Shown piece after piece: positions 38,074 through 48,700 of a stretch of 64,000 bases of DNA. Positions within the stretch are counted from its first letter, which is position 1. The number at the start of each line of letters is the position of its first letter. A program made the position numbers and the translations under genes. Below the pieces are notes generated by a model. That model was not told the origin of the DNA. It did no database searches and worked only from the letters and a program-made list of their open reading frames with translations. Source of the stretch: Syngnathus acus (Eukaryota > Chordata > Actinopteri > Syngnathiformes > Syngnathidae); NCBI RefSeq assembly GCF_901709675.1, contig NC_051100.1:13684286-13748285 (forward strand), written 5' to 3'.

Positions 38074-38656
38074 CTGTAAACCATTCTTGCACATACATCC
38101 ACTTCGCCCACTGTCGCACACCGCCCATTCATCATTCTTTCAATTTTGTCATTTTGTACGGAATTATGTGAGCTTTTGGCTGTGACAACATCAATTTATT
38201 AATGTTCCCTGACTATGCAAAGTTTGTACTCACCACTTACCATGTTTTTGTTTGTTTGACCATTTGATACTCCATGTACTTGCTTACGTCATCACGTCAT
38301 CATATTCTTAGTTTAATCATGCTTCCAACCATATCTTTTCTTTGTGAGGCAAAATATTTCCCTCTGTCCAGAACGTTCAGTAGTAATCGAAAACTGGCGT
38401 CTAGCATTAGTCAAAACATACGATATAATCAAGTACTGAACACTTGACGACTTTGGCAGTGTCCGTGATTTAGAAAATCTTCAGGCATGCATTAAACAGT
38501 TCATTAAGGGTCATTTAAGCCATTCAGGCAATATATAAAAAAACATTTATTTCGAAGTGCTCAGAAATACATATCAGATCATAAAGTTATAAAAACCTTT
38601 GTCATTACCCCCTATCAAAAATGTCTAGTTTATTGATTTGGTGTGTAGGTATAATT

Positions 38657-39014
38657 CATCCATCCATTTTCTGAACCGCTTCGTCCCCACGGGGGTCGCG
38701 TGCTGGAGCCTATCCCAGCCGTCATCGGGCAGTCGGCGGGGGACACCCTGAACCGGTTGCCAGCCAATCGCAGGGCACACAGAGACAACCAACCATTTGC
38801 ACTCGCACTCACACCTAGGGACAATTTGGAGTCTTCAATCGGCCTACCAAGCATGTTTTTGGGATGTGGGAGGAAACCGGAGTGCCCGGAGAAAACCCAC
38901 GCGGGCCCGGGGAGAACATGCAAACTCCACACAGGGAGGGCCGGAGGTGGAATCGAATCCGCACCCTCCTAACTGTGAGGCGGACGTGCTACCCAGTGCG
39001 GCACCGAGCCGCCC
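38657..39014 (-). mobile_element. tRNA-derived SINE, 358 bp
   Basis: On the minus strand it begins with a tRNA-like head (A box near TGGGTAGCACG, B box GGATTCGATTCC), continues through the conserved body found in many fishes (GTGTGGAGTTTGCATGTTC, CTCCGGTTTCCTCCCAC), and ends in a (GGATG)n-type tail. A perfect 13-bp duplication TGTAGGTATAATT (38644-38656, 39015-39027) shows target-primed insertion. The host LTR copy 1 keeps the empty site near 7270. Confidence 0.93.
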
Positions 39015-39167
39015 TGTAGGTATAATTATATGCTTAAAATGTTTCTTTTATTGATTTAATATGTGAATATACTTGTCTCCTTATGTACTTTATTCAATGA
39101 GGTTTGAGCATATCTGTTTTTGTAGCTAGGCAGGACTTTTTGTATTTCGAACCCATTCCTTCAATAG

Positions 39168-39497
39168 CAATTCTATTTTTCATAAATCAAAAGAGCGTTG
39201 AAAAAGAAACAAACTTGTGGAGTACAGCGGAACTAAGAGGTGCTTTCAATTGTTCCAAGTCGGACTTAAAAAATGATCGGACCGCAAAGGTCAACTCCGT
39301 CTAGGGATTGTTTTTCTTCTCGTTTTCTGCGCAACGTGCCAGCTTAAAAGGTCTGTCAAAAAGCGAGCAACGCATATGAGCTGAAATGCCACAAGACGAA
39401 CAAGCGACGAGCAACCAAAGGGTCAGTCTTGCCATCCTAGAATGCTCCTAACACTGAGCACTAGCGCTCCTGAGACGACTAGCCGAAGAGCAGCAAT
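39168..39497. other. Intergenic, nothing recognised
   Basis: Between the solo LTR and a SINE-like head. No supported feature. Confidence 0.5.
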
Positions 39498-39558
39498 AAT
39501 GGGAGTCGCTGATGGTGCCTGGCTTGTGTGCCGACACCACGAGTTTGATTCTGCGGGA

Positions 39559-39616
<58 letters not shown>

Positions 39617-39625
39617 ATGACCCAA
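39498..39625 (+). repeat. tRNA-like SINE head with (GT)n tail
   Basis: Related to the tandem units at 9903-10140: GGGAGTCGCTGATGGTG, then a GAGTTTGATTC B-box-like motif, a long (GT)n tract (39560-39610) and A-rich end. The sequence after it (39626-39740) repeats a GGGACGTCCAACGCTGCGTG motif with poly-G runs. Confidence 0.6.
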
Positions 39626-39846
39626 AAAAAAAAGGGACGTCCAACGCTGCGTGTTGTGATCGTTTCGCTTCGGGGGGGGGGGCGGTGCTAACGGGACGTC
39701 CAACGCTGCGTGTTCGTTTCGCGTCGGGGGGGGGGCGGTGGATGTTTATGCGCTGGATAGATTTATTGTGCGCTGAGAACGTGCGGGCAGTGCGCGATTG
39801 CGCACGCGCGCAGTTTAGAGGGAACATTGGTTATAATCCATGGAAT

Positions 39847-40262
39847 TGATGATGATGATGATGATGATAGAACTTTATTCATCCCACAGCGGGCAAATTT
39901 ACTTGTCACAGCAGCGCATACGAGTGCAAGAATACAAGTGTCAAAATTTCAAAAAAGGATAAATAACAGACAAGGACAAAGACAAGTGCCGCTAGTAGAG
40001 ACGAAACACAATTATACCAGGTGCCACGCATGTTGTTGAGTCTGACAGCAGAGGGAATGAAGGACCTGCGGAATCGTTTCTTCCTACACCGTGGGTGTAA
40101 TAGTCTGCTGCTAAAGGAGCTGCTCAGGGACTGCACAATGTCATGGAGGGGGTGAGAGGTGTTGTCCATGATGGACTTCAGCTTAATTAACGTCCTCCTC
40201 TCACCCATAACCTGGAATTGAGTGAAATAGAACGTGGCAATCCTATTAACAATGTACATGTA
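39847..40262 (-). mobile_element. 5'-truncated LINE (L2/Rex-like) 3' end
   Basis: On the minus strand the frame 40259-39906 encodes a LINE RT tail (SHPLHDIV..., RFRRSFIPSAVRL), followed by a 3' end with GATGAATAAAGTTC and a (ATC)n tail at 39847-39868. It abuts the hAT that starts at 40271. Related in kind, not in sequence detail, to the fragment at 3347-3790. Confidence 0.75.
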
Positions 40263-40270
40263 TTATGTTT

Positions 40271-41583
40271 CAGTGACGTGCGGTGAGGGTTAGTGTTGGT
40301 GAGGCACTGACAGAGTCAGATTTACAAACGTACTGTATGACGGACGCTAAGGCACTGACTCACAAGTCAGATTTACATGCATACATGGTTGTTATCCCAT
40401 TCTTGATTAAATGTAATAACATTTTAAACACACCACTGTACATTTAAACACACCACTGCAGTATTCTTACCTTTACTTGTAAATGAAGTCCATCAGAGGC
40501 GTAGCCAAGCCGGGGCGAGCCGGGGCGGCGCCCCGGTTGAAAAAAATCGAGCTTTTTCGATTCTTCATTTTCATGCCGTTTTTTTCTTTCGGTCTTGCGC
40601 GAATGTGCTTGCGCTATTCTATGTGCGCGATGTTATCCATTCACCGTTTGCCTCCCGGACCCGGATGTTGTTTTAGCGATCAGCGAACGGCGTGGGTGAT
40701 GTTCGATTTTTTTTTCCTGTGGGCGTGCGCCCCTACTGGAAAAATTCCTGGCTACGCCTCTGAAGTCCATTCTCCTGTCCTTCTGGACGAAGATCTCGAT
40801 GACAGGGAAAGCAATAAAGTCGATTTTTGGCAGCACAACCACAAAGCCAGTCTTTTTTAGAGTACCAATCCTTTTGAAACGAACGTGTTGTAGTCCATCC
40901 CGGGAGGCCCGTAGTTTGAATTAATCCTCGCAAATCTGGTGTTGGTCTTCCCTTACTTATGGTTTCTTGCTTTGACTGAAAGTCAAGTTTTTAAAAAATT
41001 CTTATTTTCGAGATTATATCCTCCATTGTCAGGGAAAACAAAGCCAAATAGCAACGCGTTAGCACCGAATGTTGTTGGTTGTTTTTCTTTTCTTTTTCTT
41101 CTTCTTAATTTACTCTCGCATTTACTTGTGTCGTGAACTATTAGCCGGAGGCTCACTATCGCCCCATCTTCGCGGCAAGGGTACTGGCTGCCTCAAGGCT
41201 CGTATTTTCACCCGCTGACTGCAAGCAAGCACGCGCCGTTTGCACGCGCTCAGTACAGTGTGTGAGTGGTGCACACTCTCACACGCACGCCCTGAGCGGC
41301 ACAACCTGTCACTGCCGCAGCCTCCATGATTCTCGTCTCCCGTTGTTATTTGAACAAGAAAGACAGCTATTTTGACTATGAAAATGATCCAAATGTATAG
41401 GAAACACACCAAAATTGCATTAAAAGCATAGACCACAGGACAGATATTATATTATGTTTTATTATATTATTCATTTTTTAACAACTTATGGTGACAGCTG
41501 AGGAAACCATGTTGAGCCCTTTACTGCCCCTGGTGGCAAGGTGAGGCACTGCCTCACCTGCCTCCTATGAGTGCACGTCCCTG
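40271..41583. mobile_element. hAT element (CAGTGACGTGC family, copy B)
   Basis: Inverted relative to copy A (16982-18000). Ends CAGTGACGTGC / CAGGGACGTGC; perfect 8-bp duplication TTATGTTT (40263-40270, 41584-41591). It hosts the MITE 40494-40762; without that insertion and its TSD its length is about 1036 bp, close to copy A at 1019 bp. Confidence 0.92.
40494..40762. mobile_element. Nested 269-bp hAT MITE (CAGAGGCGTAGCC family, copy B)
   Basis: Inverted ends CAGAGGCGTAGCC, perfect 8-bp duplication AAGTCCAT (40486-40493, 40763-40770). The empty site is visible in hAT copy A near 17790. Very close in sequence to 18276-18554, so both moved recently. Confidence 0.94.
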
Positions 41584-41635
41584 TTATGTTTGAGGCAGTC
41601 CAACAAAGTCTATCGCAGATTTTTTTTTTTTACGT

Positions 41636-41639
<4 letters not shown>

Positions 41640-41711
<72 letters not shown>
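41640..41711 (+). repeat. (CA)n microsatellite
   Basis: Pure dinucleotide tract of about 70 bases. Confidence 0.97.
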
Positions 41712-41712
<1 letters not shown>

Positions 41713-42384
41713 TCACATCATCATATGCAGGAATGAACCACACAAGATAGGCAACAAGACAGGCCAGTGGACCCCTCCACCATCAGCGACATCGGGCGTC
41801 ACTTGGAGCACGCGGCTTTGTCTGACCATATGACACCAATGGCCAATGGGAACATGTTGAGCTGTGTCCTTGCAGCTGATTGGCTTAGCAGTTCTTACTA
41901 CAATTCAGCACAGCCGACCGCACTGTCTGTGTCAACATATAAGACTTGCGCTTCATCACGGAAGTTTTTTTTACTTCGAGACTTTAGTGAAAATGTTTAC
42001 AAAAGTGTTTAAGTAGTTAGTTAAAATAAGAATCTCTGAATGTCAGCTTGTCTTTAAAATGTTCACAAAAGTGTTTACTAAATAGTAAACAAGAATGTTT
42101 CTTGACTTTAAAATGTTTGCAAAAGTGTTTAAAAATGCAAAATAAAATGTTTAATAAACAATAAAGTGTTTAAAACCACAATAAAGGTTAAGTCTTGTGT
42201 GGATATATTGTAACAATATATTTACTCTTTTATTTTCGTATTTATTTAAATGAATAAGACTTTGACTTTAACATTTTTAAAAAGTGTTTAAAAATACAAA
42301 AAAAAACCCGTTTAAAAGTACATAAGTGTTTAAAAATGAAATAAAAGTTCATAAAATCCTTGTGTGAATATTGTTATAATGTAT
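41712..42384. repeat. AT-rich degenerate tandem repeat upstream of cox20
   Basis: Repeated GTGTTTAAAA/AATAAA-type words. A block of about 105 bp at 42121-42228 recurs at 42281-42384, each ending in a CTTGTGTG...ATATTGT motif. The first 270 bases (41712-41980) are not obviously repetitive. No first exon of cox20 could be found here. Confidence 0.5.
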
Positions 42385-42396
42385 GTTCTCTACGCA

Positions 42397-42460
42397 GATT
42401 TTCACCTATCGTGGGTGGGCGTGGAACCAATTAACCGCGATAAATGAGGGATTACTGCCA
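42397..42460 (-). mobile_element. Possible mariner/Tigger-type terminal fragment
   Basis: On the minus strand it reads CAGTAATCCCTC...TTTATCGCGG, close to a terminal repeat I recall from Tigger-like elements. No second end or TA duplication was found. Confidence 0.35.
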
Positions 42461-42547
42461 AAAGTATCTTACGAAAAAGCATTTTGCCACCGGGCAAGAA
42501 GTCATCGTATTCATGCCATTTTTTTATGGGGGCGGTTATGTTCGCAG

Positions 42548-43056
42548 GGCTACCGTCTGCTGGGCATCTTGGACGTGCAGAAGACGCCCTGCGCCCGGGA
42601 GGCAGTCCTTCACGGCGCCATTGCCTCATCGGCCGTCGGCCTGCTGCACTTTTTGGCCACCAGTTAGTGAGCACGCACCCACGCACGCCGCTGCTGAAGA
42701 ATGTGTTCCAAGTGCGAATGTGTCCACGGTGTGTGCGCAGGTCACGTGAAGCGGTCGTTCGATGTAGGCGCGGGAGGCTTCTTACTCTCCACTTTTGCTT
42801 CCTGGTGAGTTGGCCGGCCCGTCGGGATGAATGGTCGCCAGCAGACGCGCTGCAGGAAGATCCTCGCGCTGTGCGTGTGTGCAGGTGCTACTGCCGCGCT
42901 GGCAACGCCAGGCAGCGAGCGCAGCAGAGGATTATCCGGCGTGGCATCGAGAACAAAATGGTCTACCAGGGGACCCCCGTGGACCCCACGCGTCCCCTCA
43001 AAGCTCACGAGCCGCCCCGGGACCCTTCTGACGAGATTGTCGCTGATGGCAAGTGA
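42548..43056 (+). CDS. cox20: Cytochrome c oxidase assembly protein COX20 (FAM36A), exons 2 to last
   Basis: Cox20 is an inner-mitochondrial-membrane chaperone that holds newly made COX2 during complex IV assembly. Three exons are clear: 42548-42662, 42741-42804, 42885-43056 (stop TGA at 43054-43056), totalling 351 nt in one frame. They encode GYRLLGILDVQKTPCAREA, a first membrane helix (VLHGAIASSAVGLLHFLATS), the hallmark KRSFDVGAGGF, a second helix, and a charged tail (QQRIIRRGIENKMVYQGT). The match to vertebrate COX20 is strong. The short first exon with the ATG was not found; the 6 kb upstream are almost all transposon, so intron 1 may be long or the exon too small to recognise. A transposon starts 83 bp after the stop, and AATAAA at 43223-43228 lies inside it. 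Confidence 0.9.
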
Positions 43057-43139
43057 GCCGATCTTGGATGTCCTCAGTGAGTTCTGTAAAGTCGTCCACT
43101 GACACCTGGCCAAAAGTAAGCCACATGGACGTCGATGTT

Positions 43140-44476
43140 TATGGAGGTAGATTGGTGTCAAACGTTTTGTACTTGAAAAAACAAAACTCGTACTTGGAAA
43201 AAAAAAAAAACTTGAATCTGAAAATAAACGTGCTGAGCTTAAAACTTGAAAAATAAAACAATGTGTTGAAAGTTTTTATGAGATGAAAATAGTTTTGCTT
43301 TGCCTTGGTAATTTTTTTTAATAAACTTTACTTTCAGTTTTCACCTCAATTTATTTTTCAAGATTTGAGGTCTTTTTTTCAGTTGCATGTTTTATATGTA
43401 TTTTCAGATTCACCTTTTTTTTCAGGTTCAACTCTTATTTTTACAGATTTGCTTCCTTTTTTCAGGTTCAAATCTTCTTTGCGAGTTGCATACTTTTCAC
43501 CCGAATCTGGCGTGGGTGCGTGGTACTAGCTGAGCGGGGAGTGGAATCACAAATTACAGCTGAACTGGAAGGCTTGGAACCACTCCCCAGAGACCGCGCT
43601 TTCAGGAAACGTAGGAACTAAAACAAATTAAACTTGACGCCTATATACGTATAGTCATGACATTGGCAGCCTTGGATGCCTGTGACAAATCTATATTTAA
43701 ATACCCATTTCTGACAGTACTGAGCACAAAAAGACATTTAAGGACGATCGATTTAGCCACATTTCAAGAACTATTATGCCCGATTTTGCAACGGCTCTTA
43801 AAGCAGCGCGGCGTCGTGCTCTCTATGGGGTCGAGAGCTACTAAACACTCACACAGAGTACAGATACAATTGGCTCAGGTTACTGTGGGTGTTTTTCGCA
43901 TCCCATGCACTCCTACAGCCCAGACCGCAGTAGCCTTATTCAAGTGAAGAGGTTTGCCTGTGTTAAAGTTAAGTTAAAGTCCCAATGATCGTCACACACA
44001 CATCTGGGTGTGGTGAAATTTGACCTCTGCATTTAACCCATCCCCGTGTGATTTTCATCCATCCCCTGGGGGAGAGGGGAGCAGTGAGCAGCAGCGGTGC
44101 CGCGCTCAGGAATCATTTGGTGATCTAACCCCCCAATTCCAACCCTTAATGCTGAGTGCCAAGCAGGGAGGCAATGGGTCCCATTTTTATAGTCTTTGGT
44201 ATGACCCGGCCGGGGTTTGAACCACAACCTTCCAGTCTCAGGGCGGACATTCTACCACTAGGCCACTGGGCATGGCATGTTAGTGCGTTAGTTCAATGTG
44301 TTCGCGCTGCTTTCATAGAGCAGTGTCAAAATCAAAATTTTTATTTTGAATACATTGTTTTAGTTTTCAAGTTTTAAGATCAGCAAGTTTATTTTCAGAT
44401 TCAAGTTTTTTTTTTTTCGAATACGATTTTTGTTTTTTCTAAAGTCTAAAACTTTTGACCCCAATGTACCTCCATA
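43140..44476. mobile_element. DNA transposon of unassigned family, hosting a SINE
   Basis: Inverted ends of about 26 bp (TATGGAGGTA, then ATTGG and GTCAAA) are seen at 43140 and, on the other strand, at 44476. Flanks show only a weak duplication (gatgtt and gatgct), so the superfamily is not decided. AT-rich interior with TTTTCAGATTC-like words. A 96-codon frame at 43657-43947 has no recognised domain. A SINE sits at 43962-44271. Confidence 0.6.
43962..44271 (-). mobile_element. tRNA-derived SINE, about 310 bp
   Basis: On the minus strand it begins with a tRNA-like head (A box TGGCCTAGTGGTAGAATG, B box GGTTCAAACCC), a body common in fish genomes, and a TTAACTTTAAC tail. This family differs from the one at 38657-39014. 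Its target duplication could not be read with confidence. Confidence 0.85.
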
Positions 44477-44484
44477 GATGCTCC

Positions 44485-45540
44485 CTAAATTAGCCAGATT
44501 GATACACTCATATCTGCCGCGATACTCTCTAAAAATAATCATTGTCAATCACGTATTCAAAGACTTTCTCCATACTCGTCATCATAGTCAAATGCCATCT
44601 GAGATGTTTGGAAATTCTCCTTTGTGACACAAATAGTGTAACTGCATCTGTGGCAGTATTTTAGCTCAAAGTATTTTTGTTCATACCTATTAATGGTGAT
44701 CAATGAGGCGGAACATTATTCTGTGTCGTTTCACACGGACCCGTTTTAGTAATGGACCACCGGCGAAAATCTCCGCTAGGAAAAGCCCGTTTTTTCTAAG
44801 CTGTTGACTAGCCAAGTTATAGTTAAGTTTCTTAAGCCTTACTAACCACCTCTCACGCCTGTATATGCAGCTAATAAGTTCTCACGGTCTGTCAAGTCAA
44901 GATAAACAGATCAGTAACAAAAAGAACTCGAAGCTGTCTTTTATATACGAGAGGGAGTTATAAATAGTCCCCAAGTGGCCTTGCAAAAGTACTTGGCCCA
45001 CTTGACCTTTTCCACCCCCTCAAAGAAAAAAACAACGTGCATCTTTGTTTGAAGCCTGAAATGTGGCAAAAGGTCAAGGGCTTTATACATTTACAAGGCA
45101 CTGGACTTTGACTACAGAATTTACTCCCTCAAAGTCATGTACTTTAAAGGTGAGCTCGCCCTACATCTGTAAAGCGATGGAATTGGCAGCACACCTCAAA
45201 ATGATCAACACGAGAATAAATGTTGCAAAACAACCAAACGGGTGGGAAAGAGAACAACAAACTCCACCAACCAGTAGAAGTCACTCGGGCTGGAAGCCCT
45301 TTTGTGGTCGACCGCTAGAGAGAGCCCAAAAGTTGAACTTGTCCAAATGGCAGAACTGGTTTGAACCCCTCCCATCCAAACGAGAACTTTCCATTTGTCT
45401 CTCTTTTTTTCGGAGTGGCGCCAATAAGCTTGTATCAGGAAGCAGCAGTAAAAAAATAAAGATGACAAACTCGAAGTGAATTGAATTCTTCTCCCCGAAA
45501 CCTGGGTCAAGACTGAGATAGCCGCAGACGAACAGGTGCA
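44485..45540. other. Intergenic between cox20 and abhd12
   Basis: No gene recognised. A 138-codon frame at 45063-45479 has no known domain and mixed antisense frames; treated as chance. Confidence 0.5.
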
Positions 45541-45572
45541 TTGTGGTGGGTCACTGCTCGGATTTCAAACAT

Positions 45573-45578
45573 TTTATT
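45573..45578 (-). terminator. abhd12: abhd12 polyadenylation signal
   Basis: AATAAA on the minus strand, about 135 bases past the abhd12 stop. Confidence 0.65.
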
Positions 45579-45712
45579 CAGCGGTCAAGTGCAACACCAG
45601 CAGCATCATTATATTAAAACATGACCTCGGTGACGACGGCTGCGGCTCAACGCGTCGCCGTCGGCACTAATTGACAACAGTGTGCAACGGTGGGGGGGGG
45701 TTAGGGTTAGGT

Positions 45713-48700
45713 TCACTCTTTGCTGCGAGGGGACGTGTCCAGGAAATCCCTGGAAGACAAAAAATAAGTTAATTTACAAAAAACATTGTTCGCTGGGGAG
45801 GGGACGTGTACAGGAAATCCCTGGAAGACAAAAGTCAACTTCCAAAAAGCAAAATCAATGTTAAGGCTCCAAATTTCATGGTCGAATGCACCAAGTTTCA
45901 AATTTTAAGAGGACACATTCATGCCAAACATTTCCCTTACCAACAGTTCCTGCTTCGGCCTTGAATGCAGCAGCTTTCATGCGTCTAGACCAGGGGTGGG
46001 CAAACTACGGCCCGCGGGCCGGATACGGCCCACGGGACCGTTTAATCCGGCCCGCCAACCCTGAATTAATTGTATTATTAAACTTTTTTTTTTGTCATTT
46101 TGCCTGCAATGACTGCGTTTCCCCAGTAGATGGGGAACCGCTCGCCTGCGCATTTACTACCGGAAGCCGTGTCAGAAAGCTCGGTGCACACTCACAAGTG
46201 CGTGTACGTACGTACTCAGTAGTACGGACCTGGCGCACTCGCGCTCTATTTGTATCAGTCCCGAATTTAGAGCGTGGGCTGTGACGACAGCATTCTTGTA
46301 ATTCGCTCGCTGAGCTTTCAGATACAGTTTTACGCTAAAGCCACCCACAAACCTTCCCCTGGAATCCTTCCATTAAAATGAGTGGCCCGAAGAAAAGAAG
46401 TGAGTGCCGAATGTTAAAAGAGTGGCCAATTTGGCTCGACGTACGCGACGTGACGTTCAGCCACATCAACCCGTCACAGATCGAGGTAAACGGATCTCTC
46501 CTAAGAATTGCCACAACAAATTTTACTCCAGACTATGATGCACTAGCAAAAAAGGGAGACCAACAACACTGTTCCCACTGAAAATGAAGGGGAGGCTCTC
46601 AAGTTTGTTGTAAAAAAATGCATTTTGAATATGATTTGTACACATAGCAGGGATTGAAACTAGCGACCATTCTCATTTTCAAACAATGCAGGATGCTCAA
46701 GGACATTGATGCACCACCTGTTTGCGACTAATCTTAACCTGTAAAGTTCTTAAGGCTTACTTTAAGGAAGTGTTTCCCGTTTCCTCACCTCTGTTACCAG
46801 GTGTTTGTGAGTTAAAACTCTGCTCTGATGTTCAGATACCCCTCACTGTGTTGCCGTTTTGATTACTTTATTTGGATGTATGCTTTCACCGATTCTTCAA
46901 GATGATATATTTGGTCAGAATGTTTGCTGTTTGATGTGATCTCATATGATAAACATTTTTCATTAATCTGACCTGCAGGCACTGAAGTGATGGAGACTGT
47001 TATTCATAATAATAGTGTCGTATTTTATGAGAATCACTGATAGCAGTTTTTTAGTGTTTTTTTTTTAATGCTGTTAATAAATGCATTTATTTTCAAAAAA
47101 CCTGTTTGGAATATCCATGCTTTACTACCTACTAAAGGCCAAAATCTTTTATGCAATGACCTTTACAGGTCGCTTATATTACTTCACACAAACACTACGT
47201 CCATCTGCTCCTGGTTCGGCCCTCCGGTCCAAATTTAGAACCCAGTTCGGCCCGCGAGTCAAAAAGTTTGCCCACCCCTGGTCTAGACCAGAAATGTGAT
47301 GTTTTCTCCTGCAGCAATTTGTTTGGGTTGGATGCAACAAATTTCATGTTTCAGTGCAACTCGTTTTGCACATTTGGGGGAAAGACAAAAGGTGTAGGGA
47401 TTGGGAAAAAATTTCACCTTTGGAGCCCATTTTAACTCCGTACAATCGAAATTTTAGAAGAAAAGTCCTTATTTCATTCATTTTAGGGAAAACCAAACAT
47501 ATGATGTTTCTTTATAACTCCAAAGTCACTGGACTATATAAAATGAGAATGCTGTTCTTGTTTGGATTGATTTTTTTGAATGCTTTTTACCTGAGGATGC
47601 TGGGCAGGCGGGGGCTCCTGTAGATGAACTTGTGCCTGTAGGCCAGCAACGACGGGAAGGCCACAAAGTTCACTTTGTGGCCGCTCAAGCTGCGGGAGCG
47701 GGCCGCCGCCTCGTACAGCTGATGGCATACACAGGGCACACGTTGGACACGGGGCAGGACCCAGCGGGCGCCGCTCATTCTCCTACCTTCTTGCCCAGGT
47801 GGAAAGGAACCACGTGGTCGTCCTCGGCGTGCAGAATCAAGACGGGACAACGGATATGGTTGATGCTGAACAAAAACAAAGCAAGCGAACCCGATGACAG
47901 CAGATGCGTTTTCGCCCGAGCCCACTGGAGCAGTGGTCCCCAACAACCCGGGCTGCGGACCGGTACGCGGATGATTTGGTACCGGGCCACACAAGAAAGA
48001 ATAAATAACTTGCATTATTTTACACTTCTGACGTGTACATAACATTACTCATGTTATGTTGTTGGCACGATGTTATGAGGATGCTGAAAGTAAAGTTGGA
48101 TAGAATACACAGTGGATTCATGTTTATTATATTGTACTGTGGTATTCGCATACAGAATTCCCCTATGGAACTAAGAGTTGAAGGGTGTGTTGGGATGGTG
48201 GTGTTTATGTGGTAACGCATTTCTGTTGTTGTTCTGCTGGCTGGAAAGAGGGATTGTAGTCTAAACACGGGCGATTTTTGCGAAGAAAACGTCCATAAAC
48301 ATTGTGCAGTCGGTGATTATTTGATTTAATGATGACGACATTTGATTTTGATTTTCTATAATTGTTTTTAGAAATTTTCTTCACAAAAATCGTGACATCA
48401 AACACCAGTCCATGAAAATACTGTCTTGACAGTAATCCGGTCTGTGGTGCTAAAAAGGTTGGGGACCACTGCACTAGAGCAGTGTTTCTCCAACCATTTT
48501 TCATTGGAAAAAAACTCGAGGCACACCACCACCAAAAATCTTTTAGGCGTTACACCAGCTTCTATATTAAAATTAGTTATATAACGAAAGACGTTGTGAA
48601 CGTGCTATATAAATAAAATCTTATTCCTGTATACGTATGTGTATATATAGAGTTGAATAATTTAATACAAATAAATAAATACACGATATTTTTTAAATTG

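Larger units (their letters stand above)
36384..39163 (-). mobile_element. Solo LTR, about 1.3 kb net (copy 2), with hAT and SINE inserted
   Basis: Same LTR family as 7129-8371 but opposite orientation: starts TGTTGG, ends CCTTCA, with 4-bp repeat ATAG (36380-36383, 39164-39167). A hAT (36971-38073) and a SINE (38657-39014) interrupt it; copy 1 retains the uninterrupted sequence at both points (near 7840 and 7270). The complement of the TATA motif is near 36690. No viral genes are present. Confidence 0.85.

Noticed and set aside
45063-45479. 138-codon frame between cox20 and abhd12
   Set aside because: No recognisable domain, no splice or poly(A) context, and an equally long frame on the other strand.
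46378-46581. Domesticated transposase gene
   Set aside because: It is an N-to-C internal deletion inside a hAT with intact ends and TSD; no catalytic core.
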